Positions 1 to 11,998 of a stretch of 64,000 bases of DNA are shown here, piece by piece. A program made the translations under genes and the position numbers. The first letter of the stretch is position 1. Each line of letters begins with the position of its first letter. The notes beneath the pieces are model-generated. The model did not search any database and was not told the DNA's origin. It worked only from the letters and a program-made list of their open reading frames with translations. Source of the stretch: Bog-532 sp963732345 (GTDB taxonomy: Bacteria > Actinomycetota > Actinomycetes > Streptosporangiales > Streptosporangiaceae); NCBI GenBank assembly GCA_963732345.1, contig CAVSZI010000013.1, positions 124,001-188,000 on the forward strand, in the 5' to 3' direction.

Positions 1-175
1 GGTTCATCGCCTTCGGTATGTGCCCGGGCTTGGGTGCCAGGCGGTCGGTCCAGCCGGGGAAGAGGGCGCGGACCTCGCCGGCCGGCTCCCCAGCCGGAAC
101 AGGAACCCGGGCCACAGGTTGCCCCGCGGCTTAGGGCGTCCCTTCTGGCTCTGGCCGGGACGCCTCAAAATGCTG

Positions 176-877
176 CTACACAGGTACACCGGTCGGCTCC
201 GGTTGTGGCTGGCTGGCTGGGAGAGCGGCTGCCTGCCAGAGCCGGGCTGCCAGCAGGACCATCGCTGCCGCGAATGGCAGCATGTACAGGACGACGATGG
301 GCCCGCCCGAGGACTGATATTCAGCGGCATACAGGCCGATGACGAACAGGGCCGCGAGCCAGCGCGGGACGCTCCGGCTGCGCCAGAGCGCATACCCCAT
401 GAGGACCGGCGCGGCGTACTCGCCGATGAAATAGGCGTAAAGGAACACGTGGCCGAATCCTGAATTGAAGGTTGTCACCAGGAACCGCGCGGCCGCGCCT
501 GGTGTCAGGTGCGCCGTCGCCGCGGCTGCGAGGTTGGGATAGACCAAGACGTTGGTGATGGCCCCGCAGAAGGCGCCGATTCCCCCGATCAGTGCGGCGA
601 CGGTGGCCACGGCCGAGCCGCGGTTCCTGACCAGCGCGGCGATCGCCGCATAGGAGACGGCCAGGCCGCCGAGCCCGAGAAGGGCCAGCGAACCCGCGAC
701 GTAGAGCTGAGCCGGGTGTCTGGCCGCGATGGGCAGCACCTTGAGGGCGGTGGCCGTGGTCGATATCACCTGGTCGGTGCCCTTGGGGCTTAGCGCCTCG
801 GCACTTATGTAGAGCACGGCGGTGACAGGGAGGAAAATTGCTAATACCCGCTGACGTGTCCGTGCTGCGTTATCCAT
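176..877 (-). CDS. Conserved multi-pass membrane protein, unknown function
   Basis: 233-aa protein with about six hydrophobic segments, at roughly residues 10-30, 55-75, 82-112, 132-160, 165-185 and 193-217. No soluble domain or catalytic motif is visible, and I do not recognise the family with certainty. It resembles the loosely defined four-to-six-pass DUF4386-like proteins of actinobacteria. The start at 877 follows a GGAGAAG ribosome-binding site six bases upstream. The tail is short and polar, rich in Pro and Gln. A small possible gene ends inside its first codons on the same strand. The location is inferred to be the cytoplasmic membrane. Confidence 0.75.
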   Translation of the reverse strand: MDNAARTRQRVLAIFLPVTAVLYISAEALSPKGTDQVISTTATALKVLPIAARHPAQLYVAGSLALLGLGGLAVSYAAIAALVRNRGSAVATVAALIGGIGAFCGAITNVLVYPNLAAAATAHLTPGAAARFLVTTFNSGFGHVFLYAYFIGEYAAPVLMGYALWRSRSVPRWLAALFVIGLYAAEYQSSGGPIVVLYMLPFAAAMVLLAARLWQAAALPASQPQPEPTGVPV

Positions 878-1095
878 TGACTTCTCCAGTCAGTAGGTGG
901 CCGATCGCCTCGGCGAGTTGATGCTACGCAGGGGCGCTCAACGGGGAGCGTATTTTGCGCAAGGCTATTCGTGGTGGGCGCGGCGAGAAATTGTTCGCCG
1001 CGCAAGTGCGCCTCCTGATCCCAGAGCGGCCGGAACGGCTGCTGACGGCCATATAACTCAGGTTTGCCCGCATCAATCAGGATTCGAAATCGCAT
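841..1095 (-). CDS. Possible 84-aa hypothetical protein
   Basis: The ATG at 1095 is preceded by a strong GGAGGA site seven bases upstream, which is the main reason for listing it. The product is hydrophilic and lacks a domain I recognise; it starts MRFRILIDAGKPELYG. Its 3' end overlaps the first 37 bases of the downstream membrane-protein gene on the same strand, so the two would be translationally linked. The second half reads like non-coding sequence, rich in Thr, Arg and Pro. It may be a truncated gene that still has its start signals. Confidence 0.3.
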   Translation of the reverse strand: MRFRILIDAGKPELYGRQQPFRPLWDQEAHLRGEQFLAAPTTNSLAQNTLPVERPCVASTRRGDRPPTDWRSQWITQHGHVSGY

Positions 1096-1796
1096 CGGGT
1101 CCTCCTGCTTATTCCGGGTATCCCGCGAACGGCCGGCCGCCCCGGCGAAGGGACCACATACCAGCCCGGGCACCCGATGCCGAACCGGAATGTTCCCCGG
1201 TGTACTGTGCTCGACACTGGAGCGCAGGGGCCTGCCACCTGCAGGTTCCCAGCACCCAAACGGGTGCCTGCATGTCGTCGAATACAATGGTCACGGCATT
1301 TCGCTGCTGGCTGAGGAGGCGTCAAGCCCGTACGGGGCGACAGACCGCGGGCGGCCGTCCTGCCCGAACCAGGCGTCTCATGGGTCAATCCGCTACGCCA
1401 GCGCCACCAGGGTCCGGAGCAACGCTCCCGGACGCTGCTCAAACTGTCTTAAGCAGAGACCAACACGGCTTCGGGAATATTTGTCGCGTCACCCTGACGC
1501 TACGTCGGGCCATACCGCACTTCAATAGACGCTGACGAATTTTCGAAGTGTCTATGGGCACTCAGGGATTCGTCAAGGTCGGTGCGGCGGTGTGTGACTA
1601 GAAGCGTCGGTGCCTCGCAGGAGTCCGGGGAGCCTGGGGGGCTTTTCTTTGGTTACTTTGCGGTAAAGTTACTCGGCTGGCGGGGCAGCGCGCGACAGAG
1701 GGGCCTGTGGTGCGGATGTGCTTTACGTGAGGGCGGGGCCCGTGGTGATGATTCGGGTGCCAACCCTGACAAACCGGCACCGACAGGACCACGCCC
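1096..1796. other. Intergenic stretch, no supportable gene
   Basis: About 700 bases with open frames on both strands but no good start signals, no recognisable protein similarity and lower G+C than its surroundings. Around 1650-1675 there is an imperfect inverted repeat (GTTACTTT facing AAAGTTAC) that could be a weak operator or hairpin upstream of the gene at 1797. Confidence 0.4.
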
Positions 1797-2627
1797 GTGT
1801 CCTCATCGTGGCTCGCCGGCTGCATCCGCCGCCACCCGCCTGCCCGGACGGGGCTCCCGGACCTGTCCGTCTACGAGCGTCTCATCGGCGACGGTGTCGC
1901 TGCCGCTGACGGCCGGGGCAGCACCGTCGATCACCTCACCGCCCGGCGGCTCGCTATCTGGCTGGCGGCCCGGCCGCAAGCACCGCCCTTCGCCCAAGGC
2001 CCCGCCCGCTTCGCCGAGATCGGAGCGATCAGCCAGGCGCTCAAGACACAGCTGCGCATCCACGCACGCTCCGGAACCTACCCGGACCAGCCGCAGGCCG
2101 CCAGGCTTATGCGCTACTGCATCGGCCGGGGCGCCGCCCTCGGGCCGATCGGCGAGAACTTCGGCAGCGCCTGCGACCAGATCGACCGAGCCGATGTGAT
2201 GCTGGCAGAGCTCCATGAGCGAGCCAGGCACGCCCCCGGCCCACCCGAGCAGGCCTGGCCAGAGACCGACGGACCCCCGATCATCGCCCTGGCCCGCCGG
2301 GACCCCGGCAGCCAGACGGTCAGCCTCATCCTGGATGCCACCACCGCCAATACCGCCATCTTCGCCATCACCGCTCACGCCGACGAGCGAGAAGCCCACG
2401 TCCGGGAGGTCCAGCAGTTCGGCCAGAGCCTGCCCGAGGGCTCCTACGGCAGGCGCAACCGCCGGGCCATCGCCGCCCGCGAGACGCAGGTGGCCGCACG
2501 CCTACGGGCCGTCGAGCATGCTCACCGGATGGCCATCGAGCGCGACGTCGAGTGCAGCAGGCCGGAGCCTGCCAGAACGCTCCGTTCTCCTGAGCATGCG
2601 GCTGACAGGGAGATCGAGCTGGAGTAA
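1797..2627 (+). CDS. Hypothetical protein, 276 aa
   Basis: A soluble, Arg/Ala-rich protein I do not recognise. The reading frame has strong third-position G+C and a non-repetitive helical composition, unlike the opposite-strand frame, which favours this strand. Residues 60-130 and 195-250 look like amphipathic helices. There is no signal peptide or membrane span. The start is uncertain: an internal GTG near 1887 is possible. The gene stands alone, followed by a short tandem duplication. It could be a plasmid- or actinomycete-specific orphan. Confidence rests on coding character only. Confidence 0.5.
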   Translation: MSSSWLAGCIRRHPPARTGLPDLSVYERLIGDGVAAADGRGSTVDHLTARRLAIWLAARPQAPPFAQGPARFAEIGAISQALKTQLRIHARSGTYPDQPQAARLMRYCIGRGAALGPIGENFGSACDQIDRADVMLAELHERARHAPGPPEQAWPETDGPPIIALARRDPGSQTVSLILDATTANTAIFAITAHADEREAHVREVQQFGQSLPEGSYGRRNRRAIAARETQVAARLRAVEHAHRMAIERDVECSRPEPARTLRSPEHAADREIELE

Positions 2628-2761
2628 GGCGCCCAGCCAATCCGTACCAGACCATCGCAGACAGTACGGCTACCCCGTGTCACCATCACCGTGGACACAT
2701 GAGTCGCGAGGAACGACAGACCGCCGATTATTCGCTCCTGTGTCCGCTTGTTCTTGGCAGC

Positions 2762-2793
2762 GTGGTTGAGCACATATGTGGTTGAGCACATAT
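2762..2793. repeat. Perfect 16-bp tandem duplication
   Basis: The unit GTGGTTGAGCACATAT occurs twice head to tail (2762-2777 and 2778-2793). It lies between the hypothetical gene ending at 2627 and the PAP2-kinase gene ending at 2933. Either a slippage product or a pair of binding sites; the AT-rich ends stand out from the local base composition. Confidence 0.85.
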
Positions 2794-2932
2794 CAGGGCG
2801 TTCTGCGGCGATGATCTGATCATGCCGCAATTAGCCATTAGCCGCAGGTATGAACTCACCGGGCTGCCTGCGTGGCTGTGGTGGTGAGGCTCCGAGCGCG
2901 GCTAGCTGGGCAGCGCCGGCCCGGCTACTTGC

Positions 2933-5122
2933 TCATCGCGGGCATGCGGCATCTCGCCCGCAGAGCATGAGACCTTCGGTGTGCCGGACGTAGTTGACGA
3001 GGGTTGACCGGGACTGGAACGCCAGCGCGTTATCGACGGCGACGGCCAGCGCGGGGGATGTGCCTTGCGCGAAACTGAACCGGTAGGTGGCGCAGCCGCC
3101 GGGGAATGTGTAGAAGCGGAGGCTGGAGAACTGCGGCGCCAGGCTCAGCGGATGCTCGAACCGGCGCGTGCCCGGTTGGTCGGAGGGGATCTGCTGGGCG
3201 CCCGAGGTGTCGCAGGTCGCAGTGAGGGTTACGGTGACCGCTCGCGGCCCTGCGCGATCGGAGTCCAGCCAGAGGCTGGCCCTCCCGCTGGCGATGTCCG
3301 TGCCGCCAACGCTCCAGCCCGCCGGGAGCGCGGCGATGCAGGGCAGCAGGGCAGCGGACGGGACTGCCTGGGCGCTGAGGATCATCGAATGGCCGGTGCC
3401 GCAGCTGGGGGCGTAGGCGCCCAGATTTTCGGCCGCCGGCAAGAAGGCATTCCCCGTTTCCCCCACGGCGGCGGTGATGACGGCGAGCATCGCGGCCGCC
3501 AGAGCGACCCGCCGGATGTTCCAGCGTTGCAGCGCGATCGGCGGCCGCTGCGGGGCGAGGGCGCGGAATTCGCCGAGCAGGTCGCGCGGGTGCCGTTTCA
3601 TGAAGGCGCGCAGCTGGGTCGGGCTGGCGACCCCGCGGGTGGCGGCGAATGCTTCGGCGAGCTCGGCTTCGGTGAAGTACGCCAGCGCCCGGCGGTAGAC
3701 CCGCTGCGGGTCGGTGCGCACGGCCAGGACCAGCATCATGTTGCCCAGGTCGACCGCCTGCCGCCATGGTGACGGGCGCACCTGGACGAAGGCCACGTCG
3801 ATCAGCAGCAGCTCCCCGGAGCGGACCATCAGGTTGCCTGGTTTGATGTCGCGGTGGGCGATCCCGGCGTCCCACAGCGTGCGGATCAGCTGCAGTCCCT
3901 GGTCGATCACCGTGTCGTCGACGTCGGCTTCGCCGATTTCGACGGCGCCGGTATGGAATTCGGTGACCAGCATGTACTCGCGCTCGGGCGTGATCTCCAC
4001 GATGCCGTACGGCCGGGCCGTGCGGACCCCGATGTCCTGCAGCAGGCGCAGGGCATAGTCCTCGTACTCGACCAGGCGCCGCACGGTCTGGAAGGGGTGC
4101 TCGTCCTCCAGGGAGCCGTACAGGATGGTCCGCCACAGCTTGTACCAGCGGTCGGCGCGGACGTGGCCCTTGGTGTAGAGCTTGGCGAACACGAACTCCT
4201 CCGGGCTGCCTTCGACTCGCAGCCGCAACGGCGTGGAGCCGGCGGAGGACTCCAGGCCGACCGGCTTGATCTCGGTCACCGTGAGCCCGAGCTGGTCACG
4301 CACGGCTTGGCGGATCGCCTGCCCCCGCCGGCCGGTCACATCCACGTGCGCGGTGCGGCCGCGCCGGTAGGCGACGGGGAACGCCTCGTTCGGGGTGAAG
4401 TACCGGAACGCGGTGACCGCGATCGCCACGGCGAACGCCACGGCGAGCAGCGCATCACTGGGGTGATCGACACCCAGGTACAGGCGAGCCAGACAGAACA
4501 CGGCGACCACCGCGACCACCGCAGCCTTAGTGTAGGTGCGGGGGCGGCCCGGCACGGCCAGGCAGTAGACGGCGCCCATCAAGAAGATCGTCAGGACCGC
4601 CGCCGGGGGGGACACCCCGGAGTACCCGCCCCAGCTGCCGATGATCGTTACGCCGTACGGGCGTGGCCTGGACAGCCCGAAGTAGATCGATGTCCCGGCA
4701 ATCTCCAGGAACAACACGCTTCCCAGGAACACCAGCAAGTGCCGCCAGCGGCGGAACGCCATCGTCAGGGCGACCACCGACAGGCCGAGCGCGGTGGCCT
4801 CCCAGCCGGAGCCCGCCCCGTTGATCCCGTTGGCCACATCGGTCAGCCACGGCGTCCGTATTCCGGCCAGGAGACGCAGCACCCACGTGCTTGCCCGGTC
4901 ATCGATCCGGAGCCACGGCGTGTGCTGGGACGCCAGGAACGCGCCGGCGAGCGCCACGGCCCCAAGGATCAGCCACGCTGTTGTGCTGATGGTGATAGGG
5001 TGCGGCAGCGGCGGCGGCGCACCGGTCGGGCGGCGCTCACGACGGTCCTTATGGACGGCCGGGCCCGGCGGCAAGCTGGCCGGGCCGTTCCCGGCGGCCA
5101 AGGGCCTGATGTCGTCAATCAA
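2933..5122 (-). CDS. PAP2-like membrane domain fused to RIO/Ser-Thr-like kinase domain
   Basis: 729-aa fusion. Residues about 48-240 are a PAP2-type membrane domain. It keeps SRPRPY (the end of motif 1) and an LYLGVDHPSD motif 3, but the usual PSGH of motif 2 is replaced by VSPP and the motif-1 Lys is missing, so phosphatase activity is doubtful. Residues about 270-520 are a kinase fold: FAKLY supplies the ATP-binding Lys, HRDIKPGN is a complete catalytic loop, and LIDVAF stands where DFG is expected. A membrane segment near 545-565 leads to a C-terminal extracytoplasmic domain with several Cys. The TTG start at 5122 follows a GGGGGTGA site. A second, intact PAP2 gene lies divergently 374 bp away. 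Role inferred: a membrane-anchored kinase whose lipid-phosphatase-like domain is a sensor or scaffold. Confidence 0.8.
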   Translation of the reverse strand: MIDDIRPLAAGNGPASLPPGPAVHKDRRERRPTGAPPPLPHPITISTTAWLILGAVALAGAFLASQHTPWLRIDDRASTWVLRLLAGIRTPWLTDVANGINGAGSGWEATALGLSVVALTMAFRRWRHLLVFLGSVLFLEIAGTSIYFGLSRPRPYGVTIIGSWGGYSGVSPPAAVLTIFLMGAVYCLAVPGRPRTYTKAAVVAVVAVFCLARLYLGVDHPSDALLAVAFAVAIAVTAFRYFTPNEAFPVAYRRGRTAHVDVTGRRGQAIRQAVRDQLGLTVTEIKPVGLESSAGSTPLRLRVEGSPEEFVFAKLYTKGHVRADRWYKLWRTILYGSLEDEHPFQTVRRLVEYEDYALRLLQDIGVRTARPYGIVEITPEREYMLVTEFHTGAVEIGEADVDDTVIDQGLQLIRTLWDAGIAHRDIKPGNLMVRSGELLLIDVAFVQVRPSPWRQAVDLGNMMLVLAVRTDPQRVYRRALAYFTEAELAEAFAATRGVASPTQLRAFMKRHPRDLLGEFRALAPQRPPIALQRWNIRRVALAAAMLAVITAAVGETGNAFLPAAENLGAYAPSCGTGHSMILSAQAVPSAALLPCIAALPAGWSVGGTDIASGRASLWLDSDRAGPRAVTVTLTATCDTSGAQQIPSDQPGTRRFEHPLSLAPQFSSLRFYTFPGGCATYRFSFAQGTSPALAVAVDNALAFQSRSTLVNYVRHTEGLMLCGRDAACPR

Positions 5123-5495
5123 CGTGCGTCACCCCCGCCGAGATCAGCCCATGTGCGCGCAGCCAGCTGCTGGCCACCGCTATGAGCACCGTGCGCGATT
5201 TCATACGTACTCCCGCCGTGGCAGGGCGCGCCAGGACAGCCAGCCAGGCGCCACGGGCAGCCAGTAGGTGGCCAGCCGGTAGCGCTCAGCTCGCCCCGGA
5301 GCCAGCCGCGCGGCTCGGGCCTGCCGCGCCCGCGTATGGCTCAAACCTAGGCCTCGCCTACTGTACGGACAAGGCGTGCCTGCTCGTGCCTGACACCGGG
5401 CAATGTGTCATCCTCGCTGTGGGCACAGGGGGAATCGGTACCGAAACGGCCTCGGCCGGCCCGTCTGGCTGCCCTGCGTGGCCTACGCTCAACCC

Positions 5496-6137
5496 ATGAT
5501 GCGGCCCGCGAGCAAGCATGAACGTGCCCTTCCGGCCATCCTGGCCGCTTCCGGCGCCCAGCTTGGCTTCGGCCTGGCTGCCCTGCTGGCCACCGCCGGT
5601 GCCGTGCGCCACGACCGCGTGGGCCCACGGGAAGTCAGGGCATTCCGCGCAGTCAACGGCCTGCCCGATTCGGTCTACCTGCCCGCCTGGGCCGTCATGC
5701 AGCTGGGCGCGTTCGGTGCCATCCCGGCGTCGGCCGCGGCGGCCTGGCTGGCCGGAGACGGGGAGCTGGCAGCCCGCCTCCTGATCGGCGGCACTGGCAC
5801 CTGGGCGCTGGCCAAAGCGGTCAAGCGGATAGTGCGGCGGCCCCGGCCGGTGACCCTGCTTCCGGGCATCCGCCGTCGCGGCCGCGACGCCAGCGGCCTC
5901 GGATACCTGTCCGGGCACGCGGGCGTGGCCGTCGTCCTTGGCGTGGCCGCCCTGCCCCGTCTCGGCCCGGGCGGCCGCGCCCTCACCCTGACCGCCATCC
6001 CCCTGGTGGGACTGAGCCGTGTCTACGTCGGCGCCCATTTTCCGCTCGACATCGCAGGCGGGGCGGCACTGGGCCTCGCCGTTAACGCCACGGCAGGTAC
6101 CGCGGTCGGGAGGTACTCCACCCGGCATCGTGGCTAA
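5496..6137 (+). CDS. PAP2-family membrane phosphatase
   Basis: 213 aa from the ATG at 5496; an upstream ATG at 5403 would add 31 poorly conserved residues. All three PAP2 motifs are intact: KRIVRRPRP, YLSGHAG and SRVYVGAHFPLD. These supply the Lys/Arg phosphate-binding residues, the motif-2 His and the nucleophile His with its Asp. There are five to six membrane segments. Members hydrolyse lipid phosphates (phosphatidate, undecaprenyl pyrophosphate or related) with the active site facing outward; the substrate cannot be told from sequence. It is divergent to the PAP2-kinase fusion, whose own PAP2 motifs are degenerate. Confidence 0.85.
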   Translation: MMRPASKHERALPAILAASGAQLGFGLAALLATAGAVRHDRVGPREVRAFRAVNGLPDSVYLPAWAVMQLGAFGAIPASAAAAWLAGDGELAARLLIGGTGTWALAKAVKRIVRRPRPVTLLPGIRRRGRDASGLGYLSGHAGVAVVLGVAALPRLGPGGRALTLTAIPLVGLSRVYVGAHFPLDIAGGAALGLAVNATAGTAVGRYSTRHRG

Positions 6138-6203
6138 CTCGCAGACCAGCCCGTAGCCGCGGTACGTGGGTCGCAGAGCGATGCTCGCTCATGCAGGTCG
6201 GCT

Positions 6204-9224
<3,021 letters not shown>

Positions 9225-9756
9225 GGGACACCCCCCTTCCCGGCGGGCTACGACCGAGACGACCCGAACCCCCGCCGCCGGCCAGCAGCCCCTACTGAGC
9301 GACGGGTGCAGGTAGCGGCGCCACCGATCCTCAAAGAAGTCGGCGGAATACACCCGTCCATTCTGCCGTCCCTACATCGCCTCGCGCCATTACCTGTGTC
9401 TGACGACTCCTCGCCTTCGCAACCTGGCAGCTCCGGGAACGGCGCACTGGCCAACGTCGCGTTCGACTTGGCGCTGCGCGACAACGTTCCGTCGATACGC
9501 GCAGCAGGTGATCCGCACTCAGCGTAGGGGGGCCACCACCATGTCCGTGACATGACGGCACGTCGATGGCGGCGGTGAGGTGGAGGGTGCCGCTGATGGT
9601 AGTGCCGGGTGCTGGCAGGGTTCGGTGCTCGCTGACGTCTAGTGTCCCGGTCTTGAGTTCCCTATCACCACTTGAGTCGCCTTTAGCTTCAGCTGACTGG
9701 TTCGATGATGACAGGGCGGCCGGAGTGCAGTGTGCTGGGAGGATGGGAGATCCCGT

Positions 9757-10290
9757 GCTGACGCCGCTGGTGTTGTCGCAGGACGAACAGCACCATTAGA
9801 GAACTGGGCGAAGCGCCGCAGCACTGCGCAGGACCTGGCGTTGCGGGCGCGGATCGTGCTGGCCAGCGCCGAAGGGCATAAAACATAGCCGTGGCCGCCG
9901 GCTGGGCGTCAGCCGCAACACGGTGACCAAATGGCGGGCCCGGTTCCTGGCCAGCCGGCTGGACGGGCTGGGTGACGAGCCGCGTCCGGGGTGCCGCGGA
10001 CGATCACCGATGCCCACGTGGAGGAGGTGGTGGTGCGCACCCTGGAAGAGGTGCCCGAGGGGGCCACGCACTGTTCCAAACGGGAGCTGGCCAAGCGGGT
10101 GGGGATCTCGCCGACCAGCGTGACCGGATCTGGCGGGCGTTCGGGCTGCAGCCCTGGCGCACGGAAGACTTCAAGATCTCCCCGGACCCGCTGCTGATCG
10201 ACAAGATCCGCGACGTGATCGGCCTGTACCTGACGCCGCCGACGAACGCGGCAGTCTTCGCAGTAGACGAGAAGCCGCCAGGCTCACGAT
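9757..10290 (+). pseudogene. IS630-family transposase remnant, frameshifted and truncated
   Basis: Pieces in three frames align in order with an IS630 transposase. LENWAKRRSTAQDLALRAR and IVLASAEG come first (9802-9880), then TKWRARFLASRLDGLGDEPR (9924-9983), PRTITDAHVEEVV (about 9992-10030), and finally a DKIRDVIGLYL segment with AVFAVDEKP, the first catalytic Asp motif (10198-10277). At least three frameshifts separate them, and everything after the first catalytic Asp is missing. It is dead, with no intact ends visible. Confidence 0.75.
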
Positions 10291-10364
10291 CCCCTCCTTG
10301 CGCTCATCACGACCCGTTATGCGCGATGCAGACACGCGAGTGGACCTCCACACGGACGATACAG

Positions 10365-10501
10365 AACGGCGGGTCGGTGCGCTTTGGCAAGGATGTCGAG
10401 CGCCTGGACATCGCCTGATCTGCTGCTCAGACGTCGGCACGAAGCCAAGCGGTATTACCGCATAAAGACAGCAGACGCTCCGACCGTATGAGCCGGTGGC
10501 A
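10365..10501. repeat. Diverged repeat module, copy 1
   Basis: Two blocks here recur in the same order at 21717-21952. Block one is AACGGCGGGTCGGTGCGCTT (10366-10385), with a single C/T change in the other copy. Block two (about 10453-10501) shares CGACCGTAT and a GCCGSTGGCA end. Copy 1 lies directly downstream of the IS630 remnant, so the module may be the end of a degenerate mobile element. Confidence 0.4.
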
Positions 10502-10696
10502 GCACTGGTAGCCCAATTGCATCGTGATCTGGGTCATATCGGCTTGCCGCACCGACAGCCTGGCAGAGCGCCGCCTGGCGCGGCCAGCCGGGCAAACCCT
10601 GACGGCTATTCGAAAACATGAACTCAAGGCGTTGGCTGAGGATCAGGATTTTCAAGTAACACTCTGCGCTCCGCGCATAACGCCGATTCGACACGT

Positions 10697-10791
10697 ATGA
10701 CGACCATCGGGAACAAGAACACGAAGAAGAGGTTCGTGCGTACCCGGAACGTCCGGCGGAGGTTCGTGGTGGCGATCCACAGCGCCTTCAT
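10697..10791 (-). pseudogene. Second ABC-2 permease, N-terminal stub
   Basis: The ATG at 10791 lies three bases after the stop of the upstream permease (TGA-GCG-ATG), so it was translationally coupled. It encodes MKALWIATTNLRRTFRVRTN followed by a hydrophobic stretch ending FPMVVI, a classic start of an ABC-2 membrane subunit: an amphipathic helix, then the first membrane span. After about 32 codons similarity stops at 10697 and unrelated sequence begins. The rest of the gene has been deleted. Confidence 0.75.
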
Positions 10792-10794
10792 CGC

Positions 10795-11982
10795 TCACAC
10801 CTCTGCCATGTGCCTCAGCCGGGTCATCGCGAGGCCCCCGGTCACCGCGGCGAACCCGAGCATCGCCAGCGCCGGTACCCAGATCACCGAGATGCCGCCA
10901 CCACGGAGGTCGCCGAGACCCCGGAGGAACCACGCCTGCGGGGCCACGAACGTGAGCCTGGAAAGGATGCCGGGCGCCTGGGAGACCGGGAAGAAGGTTC
11001 CGCCGAGCAGGCCCAGGACGACCGCGGCCACCGACTGCCAGTTGCTCGCCTGCTCGGCATTCTTGGCGAAGGTGGCGATGAGGGACATGATCCCCATGGC
11101 TGCCAGGATCGCCGCCACGATGAGCACCGCCACGCCGGCCGGGTTTCCCCACGTCGCCCCGAACAGCAGGCTCGTGGCGGCCACCAGCACGACCATGCTG
11201 ATTGCCCCCAGCAGGAAGCTCGTCAGCAGCTTCCCGCCGAGGATCGAGGCCCGGGTGATGGGCGCGGCGAGCAGCCGGGCCAGCGTGCCGTCGTTTCGCT
11301 CCTCGAGCAGGCTGGTCACGCCGAACTGCACGGTGAAGAACAGGAAGAATACGGCCATCCCGGCGGCGAAGAACGACTTCTGGTCGAGTTCCTTGCTTTT
11401 CGCCGAGACGTCACGAACGGCGACCGGCGCCGCAGCCGCAACCGCACGCGCGGCCAGCGCTTGGATCTGTCCCGGCGGCAGCGAACCAGGGCTTCCTCCG
11501 CCGTTCGCCACCGTGGCCACCGACAGCCGCACCCGGTTCAGGTCGGAGGTGTAACCCTCGGCGATCGACCGGGCGATCTGCGACGAGATGGGGGAGTCGA
11601 CGTTCCCGATCACCTGCATCGAGGCGGGCTGGTTCGCCTGGACCCGGGCGGAGAAGCCAGCGGGGATGACGACCACGGCCTTCAGCGTTCCCCTTGCCAC
11701 CAGCGCGCGTGCCCCGGCTAATGTCGCTTCGGGGTGAATCGCGATCAGGCCGCTTCTGCCGACAGCTCCGAGCACCTGGCCGACGAATTGCTGGGCGACA
11801 GCGCCTCGATCGGCGTTGACCACGCCGAGGTCGATCGCCTTCGAGTTCCCGGAGATTCCGCTGAAGATCGAGTTGAAGATGAACGCCAGGGCAAGCGGGA
11901 CAACGATCCCGATCAGCAGGGCCGAGCGGTCCCGGATCCGGGCCTTCAGGTCCTTCATGCAGATGAGCCCCGCGGCTCGCAT
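10795..11982 (-). CDS. ABC-2 type transporter permease
   Basis: 395 aa. One N-terminal membrane helix (about 20-40) is followed by a large extracytoplasmic domain (about 45-200), then five C-terminal helices starting near 212. This is the ABC2_membrane_3 topology of antibiotic, lipid or cell-wall exporters. The QFGVTSLLEERNDGTLARL stretch (about 228-246) is the conserved coupling helix. The ATG at 11982 has GGAGGG six bases upstream. The upstream ATPase gene survives only as its last 26 codons and the downstream permease as a stub, so this intact subunit has lost both partners and is probably non-functional unless another ATPase pairs with it. Confidence 0.85.
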   Translation of the reverse strand: MRAAGLICMKDLKARIRDRSALLIGIVVPLALAFIFNSIFSGISGNSKAIDLGVVNADRGAVAQQFVGQVLGAVGRSGLIAIHPEATLAGARALVARGTLKAVVVIPAGFSARVQANQPASMQVIGNVDSPISSQIARSIAEGYTSDLNRVRLSVATVANGGGSPGSLPPGQIQALAARAVAAAAPVAVRDVSAKSKELDQKSFFAAGMAVFFLFFTVQFGVTSLLEERNDGTLARLLAAPITRASILGGKLLTSFLLGAISMVVLVAATSLLFGATWGNPAGVAVLIVAAILAAMGIMSLIATFAKNAEQASNWQSVAAVVLGLLGGTFFPVSQAPGILSRLTFVAPQAWFLRGLGDLRGGGISVIWVPALAMLGFAAVTGGLAMTRLRHMAEV

Positions 11983-11998
11983 GGCGCCCTCCTGGACC

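Noticed and set aside
2822..2887. 21-codon frame MPQLAISRRYELTGLPAWLW
   Set aside because: Too short, no ribosome-binding site and no recognised family.
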